NCBI GenBank assembly: GCA_030726975.1
Contig: JANRCO010000084.1
Span: forward strand, 1-48,107
Length of the DNA: 48,107 nt
From: Ilumatobacteraceae bacterium
GTDB lineage: Bacteria; Actinomycetota; Acidimicrobiia; Acidimicrobiales; Ilumatobacteraceae
Reading direction: 5' to 3'
The notes beneath the pieces were generated by a model that saw only the letters and a list, made by a program, of their open reading frames with translations, did no database searches and had not been told where the DNA came from. The number at the start of each line of letters is the position of its first letter. Position 1 is the stretch's first letter. Shown piece after piece: positions 26,329-35,399 of the stretch. The position numbers and the translations under genes are program-made.

Positions 26329-26671
26329 ATCGCTCTCGATTGTTGCACTCTCGAATAGTGATGTCACCATACGAGCAGTTGTAGTCGCCTTCCTCGCTTG
26401 CATCGCCATCTTTCTTCTGGGTCGGGGCGGTGCGGCTCAAAACCTCATCGACAAGTTCCTCAGCAATGGCGGGAAAAGGGCTCCCCAGCCAGTTCTTGTG
26501 CGAGTCGACCGTCGCCAACAGCCCGTCTATGAGGAACCCACCCCAACGCGCAAAGCCCAGTCGTCGGCGATGTTGCTAGCGATCGCCGTTGCAGTGGGCG
26601 CCACCTTGGCCTTTGCTCTTTCATTTGTTGTGAGCTCAGCTGTTGGTTCCATTACAGGGTTGCTGAAGTAA
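26294..26671 (+). CDS. small two-helix membrane protein of unknown function
   Basis: About 125 residues with hydrophobic segments at both ends: AVVVAFLACIAIFLLG (near residue 33) and MLLAIAVAVGATLAFALSFVV (near 98), joined by a basic, polar stretch (RVDRRQQPVYEEPTPTRKAQ). Not recognised. The first helix clearly belongs to the protein, but no good start precedes it: the in-frame GTG at 26294 lies within the divergent protease gene, so either this start or the protease start at 26328 is wrong. An ATT/ATA start near 26339 is possible. Confidence 0.6.
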   Translation: MLNSFSGVNSVISLSIVALSNSDVTIRAVVVAFLACIAIFLLGRGGAAQNLIDKFLSNGGKRAPQPVLVRVDRRQQPVYEEPTPTRKAQSSAMLLAIAVAVGATLAFALSFVVSSAVGSITGLLK

Positions 26672-26696
26672 AAGTCTTCTTCGCTCGCCATTCACC

Positions 26697-27284
26697 ATGC
26701 AAGCCCACGAAGTATTGCTCGCTAGCCATAAAGGCAACGCTGAATTGCTGTGCACAGCCTTCGCACACGACAACCACCATATTCGGTCACTCGCGCTCCA
26801 TGGGCTACTAAAAAACAATGTGTTGACCGATGAGCAGGTACGCAGTGCAGAAGTTGACCCCTCGCGTTTAGTACGTCACCGCTTGGCTCAACTCGGTGCA
26901 GTGGAACCACGCATCAACCTCTCCATACTTTTGCATGATGTCGATTTCGCCGTTGCGGAAACTGCTGCATGGTCGTTAGGAGAGCGCGTCGATGTGACAC
27001 CTGATGAGTTTGCTTTGCTGCTCGAAGGCGGCGCGCACCACGACCACGCCATTGTTCGCGAATCATGCATTGCCGCGCTAGGCGCCATCGGCAACCCGCG
27101 GGCCGTGCCAGTTATTTTGGAAGGCTGCAACGACAAACCCGCCGTGCGCCGTCGTGCCATTTTGGCTCTCGCCCCCTTCGACGGGCCAGAAGTAACGGCA
27201 GCGCTAGAAAAAGCTCTTCTCGACCGCGATTGGCAGGTGCGCCAAGCCGCCGAAGACCTTCTCGCCATTGAAAAAGAACTGTAA
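26697..27284 (+). CDS. HEAT-repeat protein
   Basis: 195-residue protein made of tandem two-helix HEAT repeats. Repeat hallmarks are visible as IRSLALHGLL (about 29), VRHRLAQLGAV (about 60), VAETAAWSLG (about 85), VRESCIAALGAIGNPRAVP (about 120-138), VRRRAILALAPFDGPEV (about 149-165) and WQVRQAAEDLL. These are scaffold or protein-binding folds, related to PBS-lyase HEAT repeats, with no catalytic residues. It starts 25 bases after the small membrane protein, probably in the same transcript. The partner is unknown. Confidence 0.85.
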   Translation: MQAHEVLLASHKGNAELLCTAFAHDNHHIRSLALHGLLKNNVLTDEQVRSAEVDPSRLVRHRLAQLGAVEPRINLSILLHDVDFAVAETAAWSLGERVDVTPDEFALLLEGGAHHDHAIVRESCIAALGAIGNPRAVPVILEGCNDKPAVRRRAILALAPFDGPEVTAALEKALLDRDWQVRQAAEDLLAIEKEL

Positions 27285-27350
27285 AACCCTCACAATTCGT
27301 CGCAGGGTACCGATACCTTCTCTGAGCCAGAGAAGTTCTAACGTAAAGCC

Positions 27351-28604
27351 ATGGATACTGCACTCATTGAACGGCTCACTCGTGAAATGGAAGCGCAATT
27401 TGCTCGCCCGGGCGAACCTGCTGGCTTCCCCAAGTTCCACGATATTTCGGTCGATCGATACATCACCGATGAGTTCTATGAACTTGAGCGCAAACATCTG
27501 TGGTCAAAGGTCTGGGTCATGGCGGGTCGTGCTGAAGATATTCCCAACCCCGGCGACTACTTCACATTCGGCGATTTAAAAGTTCCCATCGTTGTCGTGC
27601 GCGGCAACGATATGAAAGTGCGTGCTTTCTATAACACATGCCAACACCGTGGTGCACCTGTTGTTCGCGACAAAGTGGGTTGTGCCAGTCAACTCCGTTG
27701 TCAGTACCACGGCTGGGTGTACAGCATCGACAACGGAAACCTCGTCAGCATTCCCGATGAACGTGACTTCATCGATTTTTGTCGCGAAGATAAATCACTC
27801 AGCGCCATTTCCTGCGATGTTTGGCAAGGATGGGTGTTTGTGAATCAAGACCCCAATGCAGCGTCGCTCCAAGAATGGTTTGGTGTGCCGTTTGCGCAAA
27901 TGGAGGAACTCGCCGGCGAGGAATTGCGCGCAGTTGGGCCCCGCAGCATGACCATTCCGTGCAACTGGAAAGTAACTGCAGAAGCATTTTTTGAGGTGTA
28001 CCACTTCAAATTCATTCACGACCGCGGTGGCTGGTCGGCTCTCGACAATCGCGGGGCAACCATGGGTCTTTTCCCGAATGGTTGCAGTCGCATGGTCACT
28101 CCTTTTTCTAAAAAGGCAGTGGAAATGCGCGGCATGAAAGATTGGTCAGACTTCCAAAAATTTTCCGATCCGCGATTCATCGATATTCCTTCGGTCAACA
28201 ACCTCATTCGTTCAACGAGCACTGCATTTAGTTTGTTTCCCAATCTCATTGCGCCCGTCGCGTCATATGGCTACCCATTTCTCATGTTCTGGCCCATCGA
28301 TAAAAAAACAACACGGCTCGACTGGGTGCACTACGCACCGAAAAACTGGGAAGGCGATGAGTTGCCACCACATTGGCAACAGCGCATGGATGAATTCGAC
28401 CACATCATGGACGAAGACAAGCGCAACATGGCCCCCATGCAAGAGTCGCTTGAGTCACCTGCAATGAAAGGCATTGTGGTGAACTACCAAGAGCGTCGTA
28501 TTTGGAACTTCCATGAGCAAGTAGACCGCATGATTGGTATTGAGAACATTCCCGAACACATGCGCGTGCAGCAACTACTTGCTCCTTACATTGAACGTGA
28601 ATAA
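27351..28604 (+). CDS. Rieske non-haem iron oxygenase, alpha subunit
   Basis: 417 residues. Rieske cluster ligands are Cys97-x-His99 (NTCQHRGAP) and Cys117-x-x-His120 (CQYHGWVY). The catalytic helix is TAEAFFEVYHFKFIHDRGG, with two His iron ligands, and an acidic ligand is expected in the C-terminal half (DEDKRNMAPMQESLES). Compared with the oxygenase at 4028-5377 the N-terminal segments are alike (SVDRYITDEFYELERKHLWSK against SIDRFITREWHELEKERLWGK), so the two are paralogues of one subfamily. A TetR regulator follows with a TAATG overlap and likely senses the substrate or product. No electron-transfer partner is nearby. Confidence 0.93.
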   Translation: MDTALIERLTREMEAQFARPGEPAGFPKFHDISVDRYITDEFYELERKHLWSKVWVMAGRAEDIPNPGDYFTFGDLKVPIVVVRGNDMKVRAFYNTCQHRGAPVVRDKVGCASQLRCQYHGWVYSIDNGNLVSIPDERDFIDFCREDKSLSAISCDVWQGWVFVNQDPNAASLQEWFGVPFAQMEELAGEELRAVGPRSMTIPCNWKVTAEAFFEVYHFKFIHDRGGWSALDNRGATMGLFPNGCSRMVTPFSKKAVEMRGMKDWSDFQKFSDPRFIDIPSVNNLIRSTSTAFSLFPNLIAPVASYGYPFLMFWPIDKKTTRLDWVHYAPKNWEGDELPPHWQQRMDEFDHIMDEDKRNMAPMQESLESPAMKGIVVNYQERRIWNFHEQVDRMIGIENIPEHMRVQQLLAPYIERE

Positions 28605-29242
28605 TGGCTGCCGCTCAGAAATCCCCTGCACCGCAACAACGTTCTGAGTCCACTGTTGACCTTGTGTTGAAAGCTGTCATTCGTCGCCTTGAGGAAAGCG
28701 GCGAATCTCATCTCACCATCGATGACATTCTTTTGGAAACAGGTGTGTCAAAAGGTTCTTTGTACTATCACTTCGGCGACCGCGAAGGTCTCATTTATGC
28801 AGCACGCATTGCTCAGTACAGTTCTTACCTAGAGAATGATTCTGAGGAACTACGAAGCGGTCTTTTGACCTGCACGACGTTCGACCAGTTTGTAGAAAAT
28901 TTGCTTGGCCTCACTATTTTGAGCATGCAGAAAAACGACCGCAAAATACGTGCGATGCGTCTCAACGCAATCTCGAGCGCATATGGGCGTCCAGATTTGT
29001 GGTACGCGCTACAAGAAAAGCAGCACCAATACACCAATGCCATCACCGAAGTTTTTGAATATGGTCAAAAAATGGGTTGGGTGCGCACCGACGTCACTGC
29101 TCATGCGCTTGGCGTATTTGTTCAGGGCCATGCTCTCTCGCGCATTTTGGTCGACCTCGACCACAACGAACTCGAAGCAGAGTCGTGGGTAAAAGTAATG
29201 AAGTTGACTTTTGATGTCATCTTCACGGCACCAGCAAAGTAG
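28604..29242 (+). CDS. TetR family transcriptional regulator
   Basis: 212-residue repressor-type regulator. The N-terminal helix-turn-helix is the segment ESHLTIDDILLETGVSKGSL followed by YYHFGDREGL (about residues 30-60), the classic TetR signature. The C-terminal ligand domain is helical and has no recognisable subfamily. The ATG overlaps the oxygenase stop, so the regulator is made from the oxygenase message and probably controls that operon; an operator was looked for before 27351 but no clear palindrome is visible. It ends directly against the converging nitroreductase gene with no gap. Confidence 0.93.
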   Translation: MAAAQKSPAPQQRSESTVDLVLKAVIRRLEESGESHLTIDDILLETGVSKGSLYYHFGDREGLIYAARIAQYSSYLENDSEELRSGLLTCTTFDQFVENLLGLTILSMQKNDRKIRAMRLNAISSAYGRPDLWYALQEKQHQYTNAITEVFEYGQKMGWVRTDVTAHALGVFVQGHALSRILVDLDHNELEAESWVKVMKLTFDVIFTAPAK

Positions 29243-29671
29243 TTAAATGCGAGTGAGTCGCACCAACGGAATGCGGCGCTCTGTCTTTTCTGCATACGTG
29301 TTGTAGTCGGGCCAAATAGCCGCCATTGCATTCCACAATCTGTCGCGGTTTGCGCCTTCTGCAATGGTGCTCGCAGTTGCCTGAAACACATCGCCCTTTA
29401 CTTGCAGAGTCACTTGTGGTGTATTGAGCATATTTTTGTACCACAGCGGATGGTTCGCATCGCCACCACGTGATGCAACAACGATGTAGTCGTTGCCGTC
29501 CATTCCGTAAATGAGTGCACACCGTCGTTGAGCACCAGATTTTCTTCCGGTCGTGGTGAGCAATAAGCACGGTACGCCTTGCCATATGTGGCCATCTTCA
29601 CCGTTCGTTGCAACATAGGTTTTGATGTGGTTGGCGACGAACTCGATGGGGCTTTCCAAAATTTCAGACAT
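29243..29671 (-). CDS. Ddn-like F420-dependent nitroreductase family protein
   Basis: 142-residue split-barrel protein of the deazaflavin-dependent nitroreductase (Ddn) group. Typical features are LLLTTTGRKSGAQRRCALIY (about 37-56), which contacts F420, followed by YIVVASRGGDANHPLWYKNM and the C-terminal RIPLVRLTRI. Members are known to reduce nitroimidazoles and quinones with F420H2. Its presence, with two PPOX-like proteins, suggests this organism makes F420, although no F420 biosynthesis gene is in the window. It is upstream-adjacent to a methyltransferase on the same strand. Confidence 0.9.
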   Translation of the reverse strand: MSEILESPIEFVANHIKTYVATNGEDGHIWQGVPCLLLTTTGRKSGAQRRCALIYGMDGNDYIVVASRGGDANHPLWYKNMLNTPQVTLQVKGDVFQATASTIAEGANRDRLWNAMAAIWPDYNTYAEKTERRIPLVRLTRI

Positions 29672-29680
29672 GATGAAAGT

Positions 29681-30286
29681 CTAAGGTGCGCGATGCGCAA
29701 CTAGTTGCACAACATGAGCAGTGCCCGTGTGCAAAGAGCCTTCCACCACATCGCGTTCTATTTCCTCAAGGTGGTCAAAGACCAGCCCGTGCAGTTCTGA
29801 ACGAAGTAGTTCAGCTGTTGGCATGAGGGAAGCATCTTTTGGCCCACCCGTGTTGTTCGGAATTTGAGCTGGTGTATACGCCTCGAGAATGAACACTCCC
29901 CCTGGTTTCAAACCAGCCACAACCTGGCGATGCAGTTTGCGACGCAACTCTTGTGGAGTATGGGCATAAATCGACACCATGAGATCCCATGAATTGGGTT
30001 GGATGTTGAAAGTTTCCAATTCACCGCGCTCGGCCATCACAATGACCCCACGCTGCAGTGCAAGTCGCAAGGTTTTCGCTACACCTTTTTCCGACTGCTC
30101 AATAGAGGAAACAGTGAAACCTTGCTGCGCGAGCCACACAGCGTTTCGCCCCTCCCCTTCGGCCAGACTCAGCGTTTCGCCGCGCTTGAGTTTTGCTACT
30201 GCAGATACAAGAAACTCATTGGGTTCGGTGCCGTAGGCGTAGTCGGTATTGGCGTATTTTTCATTCCAAAAGTCACGAGTGCTCAC
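29681..30286 (-). CDS. class I SAM-dependent methyltransferase
   Basis: 201-residue methyltransferase of the TehB/thiopurine-methyltransferase-like group. Motif I is SLAEGEGRNAVWLAQQGF (about 40-57) with the unusual acidic-first glycine motif EGEGRN seen in this group. YAHTPQELRRKLHRQV and LKPGGVFILEAY follow; DFWNEKYANTDYAYGTEPNEF at the N-terminus is characteristic. TehB homologues methylate tellurite or other small nucleophiles; the substrate here is not known. It is nine bases upstream of the nitroreductase gene on the minus strand. Confidence 0.88.
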   Translation of the reverse strand: MSTRDFWNEKYANTDYAYGTEPNEFLVSAVAKLKRGETLSLAEGEGRNAVWLAQQGFTVSSIEQSEKGVAKTLRLALQRGVIVMAERGELETFNIQPNSWDLMVSIYAHTPQELRRKLHRQVVAGLKPGGVFILEAYTPAQIPNNTGGPKDASLMPTAELLRSELHGLVFDHLEEIERDVVEGSLHTGTAHVVQLVAHRAP

Positions 30287-30375
30287 TTGGCAACTCTAGT
30301 TGTCTGTTACACCCTGCACCTATCGTGTGCATATCGGCATTGCGCCCAGCACCGCACTTCACAGGAAGGCACATC

Positions 30376-31617
30376 ATGGGCGCTCTACACCTCGTTTCAA
30401 CACAAGACCACAACACCTCAGTTCGGCAATCTCTGCGCGAACTCTTACTTATTGAAGTGGCCATGCTCAATACCGAAGGGCTCAGGCGGGCACTTAAAAA
30501 GCTTTCCGAGGTACAAGCTTGGGTCGACTCTTTCCACGTGCATCTCACGCGGCGACTTCAAGAAATCTCTGCTGTCTCGCAAGCAGTTCTGCCAGAGCAA
30601 GTTCTTGCTTCTGCAAGCGGTATCACTCGTAGCGATGCTCGCCGCGAGTTAAAGCGCGTTGAAATACTCAACGAGTTCCCCCAATTAGAGACAGCACTTC
30701 AAGCTGGCTCTGTTTCCAGTGCACACATCGATGTTGTTGCCCGCAACATGAGCACACTGAGTTCCGAAGAACGCTCGCATCTCTCAGAGCAAAGTGAGTG
30801 GCTGGCAAATGTGGCCTCCCACTCCACCCCCGACAACTTCTCTCGGGCATTGAAACAAGCCGTATTACGCCTTTCGTCTCACAACGAACTCGAGCGCTTA
30901 GAGCAACAACGTCGCAAAACATGGCTGCGGCACTGGGTCGACCGCGACTCGGGCATGGTGTGCATGCACGGCGAATTTGACCCCGAATCAGGGCTGTCTG
31001 TAGTTGGCAAATTGCAACAGGTGGTTGACCGTCTTTTCCATGAACGCACGCCCAGTACCTGCCCCGAAGGCGAGGCCCGCGTTCAGCACCTCAATGCATT
31101 GGGTCTCGTTGCCCTTGTGCACCAATTCAGCGAGGCCAACGGGCATGTTTCACCTCATCATCGCGCTGAAATCAGTGTGGTCATCGACTATCGCACACTT
31201 GTTGAAGGGGTGCATCCCAACACTCTCATGCACACCGGAACCGATGTGAACATTCCCATCAGCACCATTCGCCGCATGGCCTGTGAAGCAAAAATCATTC
31301 CCGTCGTTCTCAGTTCTGCTGGTGCCGTTCTCGACCTTGGTCGCTCTAGTCGTCTCGCTTCTCGGCAACAACGCCAAGCGCTTGAAGCAATGCACCCCAC
31401 ATGTGCAATTCCGCAATGCCACGTTCCCGTGGGGCAATGCCAGCCACACCACCTCACGTTTTGGAATAGTGGCGGCCCCACCGACCTCAACAATCTCGTT
31501 CCGCTCTGCGCCACACATCATCGATGCGTTCATGAAGGGGGCTGGAAGCTCTCACTCAACACAGAAACACGAAAGGTAGCGGTACGACAACCAGGGAGCA
31601 ATACACTTCCCCCATGA
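30376..31617 (+). CDS. DUF222/HNH endonuclease domain protein
   Basis: 413 residues from the ATG at 30376, preceded by a good AGGAAGG site. The N-terminal part is the DUF222 (13E12-repeat) domain, helical and basic (SDARRELKRVEILNEF). The C-terminal HNH motif is CQPHHLTFWNSGG, then LNNLVPLCATHHRCVH, with the Cys-x4-Cys of CAIPQCHVPVGQC holding zinc. In actinobacteria these occur in many copies and may be remnants of mobile elements or nucleases; no intron or inverted repeat is visible here. A reading starting further upstream at 30193 would lack a start context and is not used. Confidence 0.88.
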   Translation: MGALHLVSTQDHNTSVRQSLRELLLIEVAMLNTEGLRRALKKLSEVQAWVDSFHVHLTRRLQEISAVSQAVLPEQVLASASGITRSDARRELKRVEILNEFPQLETALQAGSVSSAHIDVVARNMSTLSSEERSHLSEQSEWLANVASHSTPDNFSRALKQAVLRLSSHNELERLEQQRRKTWLRHWVDRDSGMVCMHGEFDPESGLSVVGKLQQVVDRLFHERTPSTCPEGEARVQHLNALGLVALVHQFSEANGHVSPHHRAEISVVIDYRTLVEGVHPNTLMHTGTDVNIPISTIRRMACEAKIIPVVLSSAGAVLDLGRSSRLASRQQRQALEAMHPTCAIPQCHVPVGQCQPHHLTFWNSGGPTDLNNLVPLCATHHRCVHEGGWKLSLNTETRKVAVRQPGSNTLPP

Positions 31618-32027
31618 GCACAACGCGCCACATCGGCGATGAAAAATATGTTTCGTTTACGAGCATGAAACGCAATGGCGAAGAAAGATCACTTCCCGTG
31701 TGGATCGTTCAGTTATCGGCGAACGAAGTGGCATTTACTTCTGCAGGCGATGCTTGGAAGGTAAAGCGTGTACGTGCCAATGCACAGGTATCGCTTCAAC
31801 CATGCGACGTTCGTGGTCGCGTGCGTCTGGGAAGCACCAAAGTGCACGGCACTGCACGGGTTGTCACACCGCAGGAAAATCCGCAAGACCTTGCTGTTGT
31901 AGAAAAAGCAGTCAACAAGAAATACGGCATCGTTTCCCGCTTTGTCAACCTCTCGTCATTTCTCAAGGGCATGTTTCGACGTCAAGAAGCAAACGATGCG
32001 GCCATCATTGTGCGGCTGAGTCTTTAG
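31614..32027 (+). CDS. PPOX-class split-barrel flavoprotein
   Basis: 137-residue protein starting with ATGA overlapping the stop of the DUF222-HNH gene. The N-terminal ISO-strand pattern VSFTSMKRNGEERSLPVWIVQL and KVKRVRANAQVSLQPCDVRG match PNPOx-like/F420-dependent small oxidoreductases (FDOR). The KxKRxRxN segment is the phosphate-binding part. It probably reduces a small molecule with F420 or FMN. The coupling with an HNH gene is likely accidental. Confidence 0.8.
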   Translation: MSTTRHIGDEKYVSFTSMKRNGEERSLPVWIVQLSANEVAFTSAGDAWKVKRVRANAQVSLQPCDVRGRVRLGSTKVHGTARVVTPQENPQDLAVVEKAVNKKYGIVSRFVNLSSFLKGMFRRQEANDAAIIVRLSL

Positions 32028-32059
32028 CGCAAGACATATCAACTCGTAGAATACTGACG

Positions 32060-34122
32060 TTGTCTCAATCCACTCAATCTCCTTTGCCCTCTTCTGAGGC
32101 ATTTACGCATCGTCCAGCTCTCGATGGGCTGCGCACAGTTGCTGTGTATCTGGTGGTGCTCTTCCATAGTGGTCTCTCGTGGATGCGTGGCGGATTCATT
32201 GGTGTTGATCTCTTCTTTTTGCTGTCAGGCTTTCTTGTTACCAACGTGATGCTGGCGGAATACCGTTCAACCGGGTCCATTCAACTGCGTCGGTTTTATG
32301 CACGTCGCGTACGGCGCCTTCTTCCCGCGGCGCTCATCGCCATCGTTATTATCTGTCTTCTTGCTTCGGTCACCGAACCTCGACTCGTGGCGATGAGTTT
32401 TGTCGACGATGCCCGCAGTTCGCTTCTCTATTTTGCAAACTAGAATTTTCTTGGCGCATCAACAAATTATTTTGCTGACGATGTCAATAAGAGCCCCTTC
32501 CTACATTTTTGGTCACTCGCCATTGAAGAACAGTTTTACTTCGCATTCCCATTGCTGCTGGTACTGCTCACCAAGTGGGGGAAACCACTCAAAAAGTTCC
32601 GCAACAAAGCAACCCCATGCGGGCGTACTACGCAACCGACACACGTGTGTATCAGCTTGCCGCCGGTGCACTAATCGCAGTGATTCTTCTTCGTCAGAAA
32701 GATTCAGCAAGTACTCCTGCACAACTTCCCTTCCAAAGTGCCATTACCCCACTGGTATTCATTGCATTCATTGCTTTAGCAATTGGTGACGGTTGGTTCT
32801 TCTCATCACTTTCGGCAAGCACGCGCGGTCTACTGGCAACAGTTGCCGCAGTAGGGCTCATTTGGTCACTCGAGCCACATTTGCCCTCAACGTTTCAACG
32901 TGTTCTTTCCTCCAAAACCCCCACGTATCTTGGCCGCATTTCCTACGGCACATAATTATGGCACTGGCCACTCATCGTGCTTTCCAAGCCAGTACTTTCA
33001 TTGTCGCCAGCACAATTGGCATTGTTTTCCACTATTGGTGCTACCGCACTGTCGGCGCTGAGTTACGAACTCATTGAAACTCCCATTCGCATCAGCAAAC
33101 AACTTCATCGCATTCCACGCGTCGTTATTGCTGCGGGTCTCGGGTTCAGCGTGCTCATGGCAACGTTGCTGGTGCGGCCACTACTTGATGGCACCCCAAA
33201 AGTGCGCCAAAGCGTTTCAACTATCAATACTTCAGGGTTGCCAACAGACGTGCAAGCACTTCTCAGTGCAGCCCCACCACAGACCTTCGACATGAAAAGT
33301 GCAATGCCTGCTGCAGAACTCATTCAGCCATGCTCTGCTACTGACCCCCCAAAGTGCACTTTGTATACCCACAAGGAAAAGGGCTCAACGCCTCATCACG
33401 TTGTGCTGATGGGTGACAGCAATGCAGAAATGCTCATTCCCACTTTTGTCAAACTTGCACGTGAAAAACAATTCACGTTCTCGGCGCTCACTCGTTCGGG
33501 TTGCCCGTGGCAACCTGGACTGGTGTGGATGGCACGCGATGAAACACTCGTTACTCGGTGCAAAAAATCTCGTGCCGAGTGGTACAGCACACTTCTGCCC
33601 GCCTTAAAGCCCGACGTCATTATTGTCACCAATGTCTCTCGAGACCCCGGCTCACGACCCGATGCCTTTTACGTATCAGAAACTCCAACACAAGATGACC
33701 TATCAACGGTTGTTGCACAACGTACGTCAGAGGCACTCGATGCACTATTGAAGCTTGCATCAAGAGTGACCATTCTCGAACCACTTCCGTTTGCTTCATT
33801 CGACCCTGCACAATGTTTGTCGGGGGTATCAGCCATCTCGTCGTGTGTATACGAAGCCAACACCACTCCTTTCCCCACTGAATTGATATATCGCTCGGAA
33901 GCAAAAACTCGTGCGAACGTGTTCAGTGTTGACTACGACACTTTTGCTTGCCCTTACTTGCCTATTTGCATTCCTTACCTCAATCAACAATTTGTCTTTC
34001 GCAATCAGTTCCATCTCAGCGAGCTCTGGATCGCAGCTCACCAAGAAAAATTATGGAATATTCTCAATGGCAGCGGAAAATGGTCGCAATATTCCCCAGC
34101 CCTTGAGAACAGCGCTCAATGA
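32060..34122 (+). pseudogene. acyltransferase-3/SGNH gene with two stops and a deletion
   Basis: Remains of a membrane O-acyltransferase (OafA/YrhL type) with a C-terminal SGNH domain, which normally acetylates cell-surface sugars. From a TTG at 32060 the N-terminal helices are intact (RPALDGLRTVAVYLVVLFHS, RRFYARRVRRLLPA). A TAG at 32441-32443 replaces the Trp of YFAN-W-NFLG; after HFWSLAIEEQFYF the frame changes near 32610 with loss of roughly 30 residues, resuming at RAYYATDTRVYQL; a TAA at 32953-32955 replaces the Tyr of SYG-x-Y-LWHW. The SGNH part then runs open to 34122 (VVLMGDSNAEM). Three separate lesions indicate a decayed gene. Confidence 0.85.
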
Positions 34123-34136
34123 CGTAGCGTAAGACA

Positions 34137-35399
34137 GTGCCCTTTTCTTCATCAAAAAGCTTTTCTGCAAACGAAGGACCCAAAGAAAAAGGTGTAGCGA
34201 GCGGTCGCGAATTCATTCTTCTCACCACCGCACTCATGGCAAGTAGCGCTCTTGCTATTGATCTCATGTTGCCGGCATTTCCCAAGATGCGCGAGGAATA
34301 CGGTATGAGCCCCGACTCATCTCAGGTGAGTTGGATTGTGACCGCATTCTTTTTGGGTTTAGCAGTGGGCCCATGGCTCTATGGCCCTGCGTCCGATAAA
34401 TACGGTCGACGTGGTTTGTTGTTTGCCGGGCTTGCTTTGTATTCTCTCGGCGGCATTCTTGCCAGTGTTGCACCTTCGTGGGGGTGGGTCATTGTCGCCC
34501 GTTTCATTTGGGGCCTCGGTGCTGCTGCAGCGCGTTCATTGAGCACCGCAATGATTCGCGACCGGTTTGAAGGAACCGTCATGGCCCAGTTGATGTCGAC
34601 CATTACTGCCGTATTTTTGCTCGTGCCCATTCTTGCCCCGAGCCTCGGTGCGGGCTTATTGCGCATTGCACCATGGCGCATTGTGTTCTGGTTCCCCAGC
34701 GTTGTTGGCGTACTGCTCATGTTGTGGGCGCGTCGACTCCCTGAAACTTTGGCCATTGATAACCGCCGTCCATTTACTTGGAGTGCGGTGAGTACGGCCG
34801 GCAAGGAAGTGCTCACTCATCGCCAAACCATTAGCTTCACCCTTGCCATGACTTTTCTTTTTGCGGTCATGACGACATACCTTGCGGGTTCTGAAGTGAT
34901 TGTTGAAGACATTTACGGTTACGGCAATTGGTTCCCGCTGATTTTTGGTGTTGTGGCGTGCTTGCTGGCTGTGAACTCTTTGAACAACGCCCGCATCGTA
35001 AAACGCATCGGAATCACAGCATTACTTCGTCGCATGTCGGTCATCGGGCTCTTTACTTCAGTAGCACTCGTGGTGGTTTCCTTCACCGGAAATGAACATC
35101 CACAGTTTTGGGTGTTCTACATTGCTGTTGCTTGCGTCGTGCCTGTGGCACAAGGTCTGGTTCCTAATTGCAATGCGGCCGCAATGATGCCTGTGCCTCA
35201 CGTTGCCGGCACTGCAACAGCCATCATTGGCACGTTTTCCACCGCTGGCGCGGCGCTTCTCGGGAGTGTGGCAACAAGCGCATTCAACGGAACAGTGAAG
35301 CCATTTGCCTTTATTACTGCACTGTTCATTTTTATTGCCACAGCGTTCATCTGGTGGGGTTCAAGTGGCGAAAATGAGGGGCTAGGATCTCCCTCATGA
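34137..35399 (+). CDS. MFS transporter, Bcr/CflA-like drug exporter
   Basis: 420-residue proton-coupled exporter with 12 predicted helices. The N-terminus starts with GTG and a polar stretch; helix 1 follows (FILLTTALMASSALAIDLML). The signature loop between helices 2 and 3 is YGPASDKYGRRGLLFAG (GxxxDxxGRR). AIDLMLPAFPKMREEYG near the N-terminus is typical of Bcr/CflA. Substrate unknown. The last codon overlaps the glutathione peroxidase start (ATGA), so the two are translationally coupled, and the pair may respond together to toxic or oxidising compounds. Confidence 0.9.
   Translation: MPFSSSKSFSANEGPKEKGVASGREFILLTTALMASSALAIDLMLPAFPKMREEYGMSPDSSQVSWIVTAFFLGLAVGPWLYGPASDKYGRRGLLFAGLALYSLGGILASVAPSWGWVIVARFIWGLGAAAARSLSTAMIRDRFEGTVMAQLMSTITAVFLLVPILAPSLGAGLLRIAPWRIVFWFPSVVGVLLMLWARRLPETLAIDNRRPFTWSAVSTAGKEVLTHRQTISFTLAMTFLFAVMTTYLAGSEVIVEDIYGYGNWFPLIFGVVACLLAVNSLNNARIVKRIGITALLRRMSVIGLFTSVALVVVSFTGNEHPQFWVFYIAVACVVPVAQGLVPNCNAAAMMPVPHVAGTATAIIGTFSTAGAALLGSVATSAFNGTVKPFAFITALFIFIATAFIWWGSSGENEGLGSPS

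Noticed and set aside
30376-31617. HNH gene as part of a mobile element or group I/II intron
   Set aside because: No inverted repeats, target duplication or intron-like structure is visible around it.
32441-32443. TAG in the acyltransferase read as recoded (pyrrolysine-like) codon
   Set aside because: The same gene also has a TAA and a frame-changing deletion, and the position is a Trp in the family, so decay is the better explanation.
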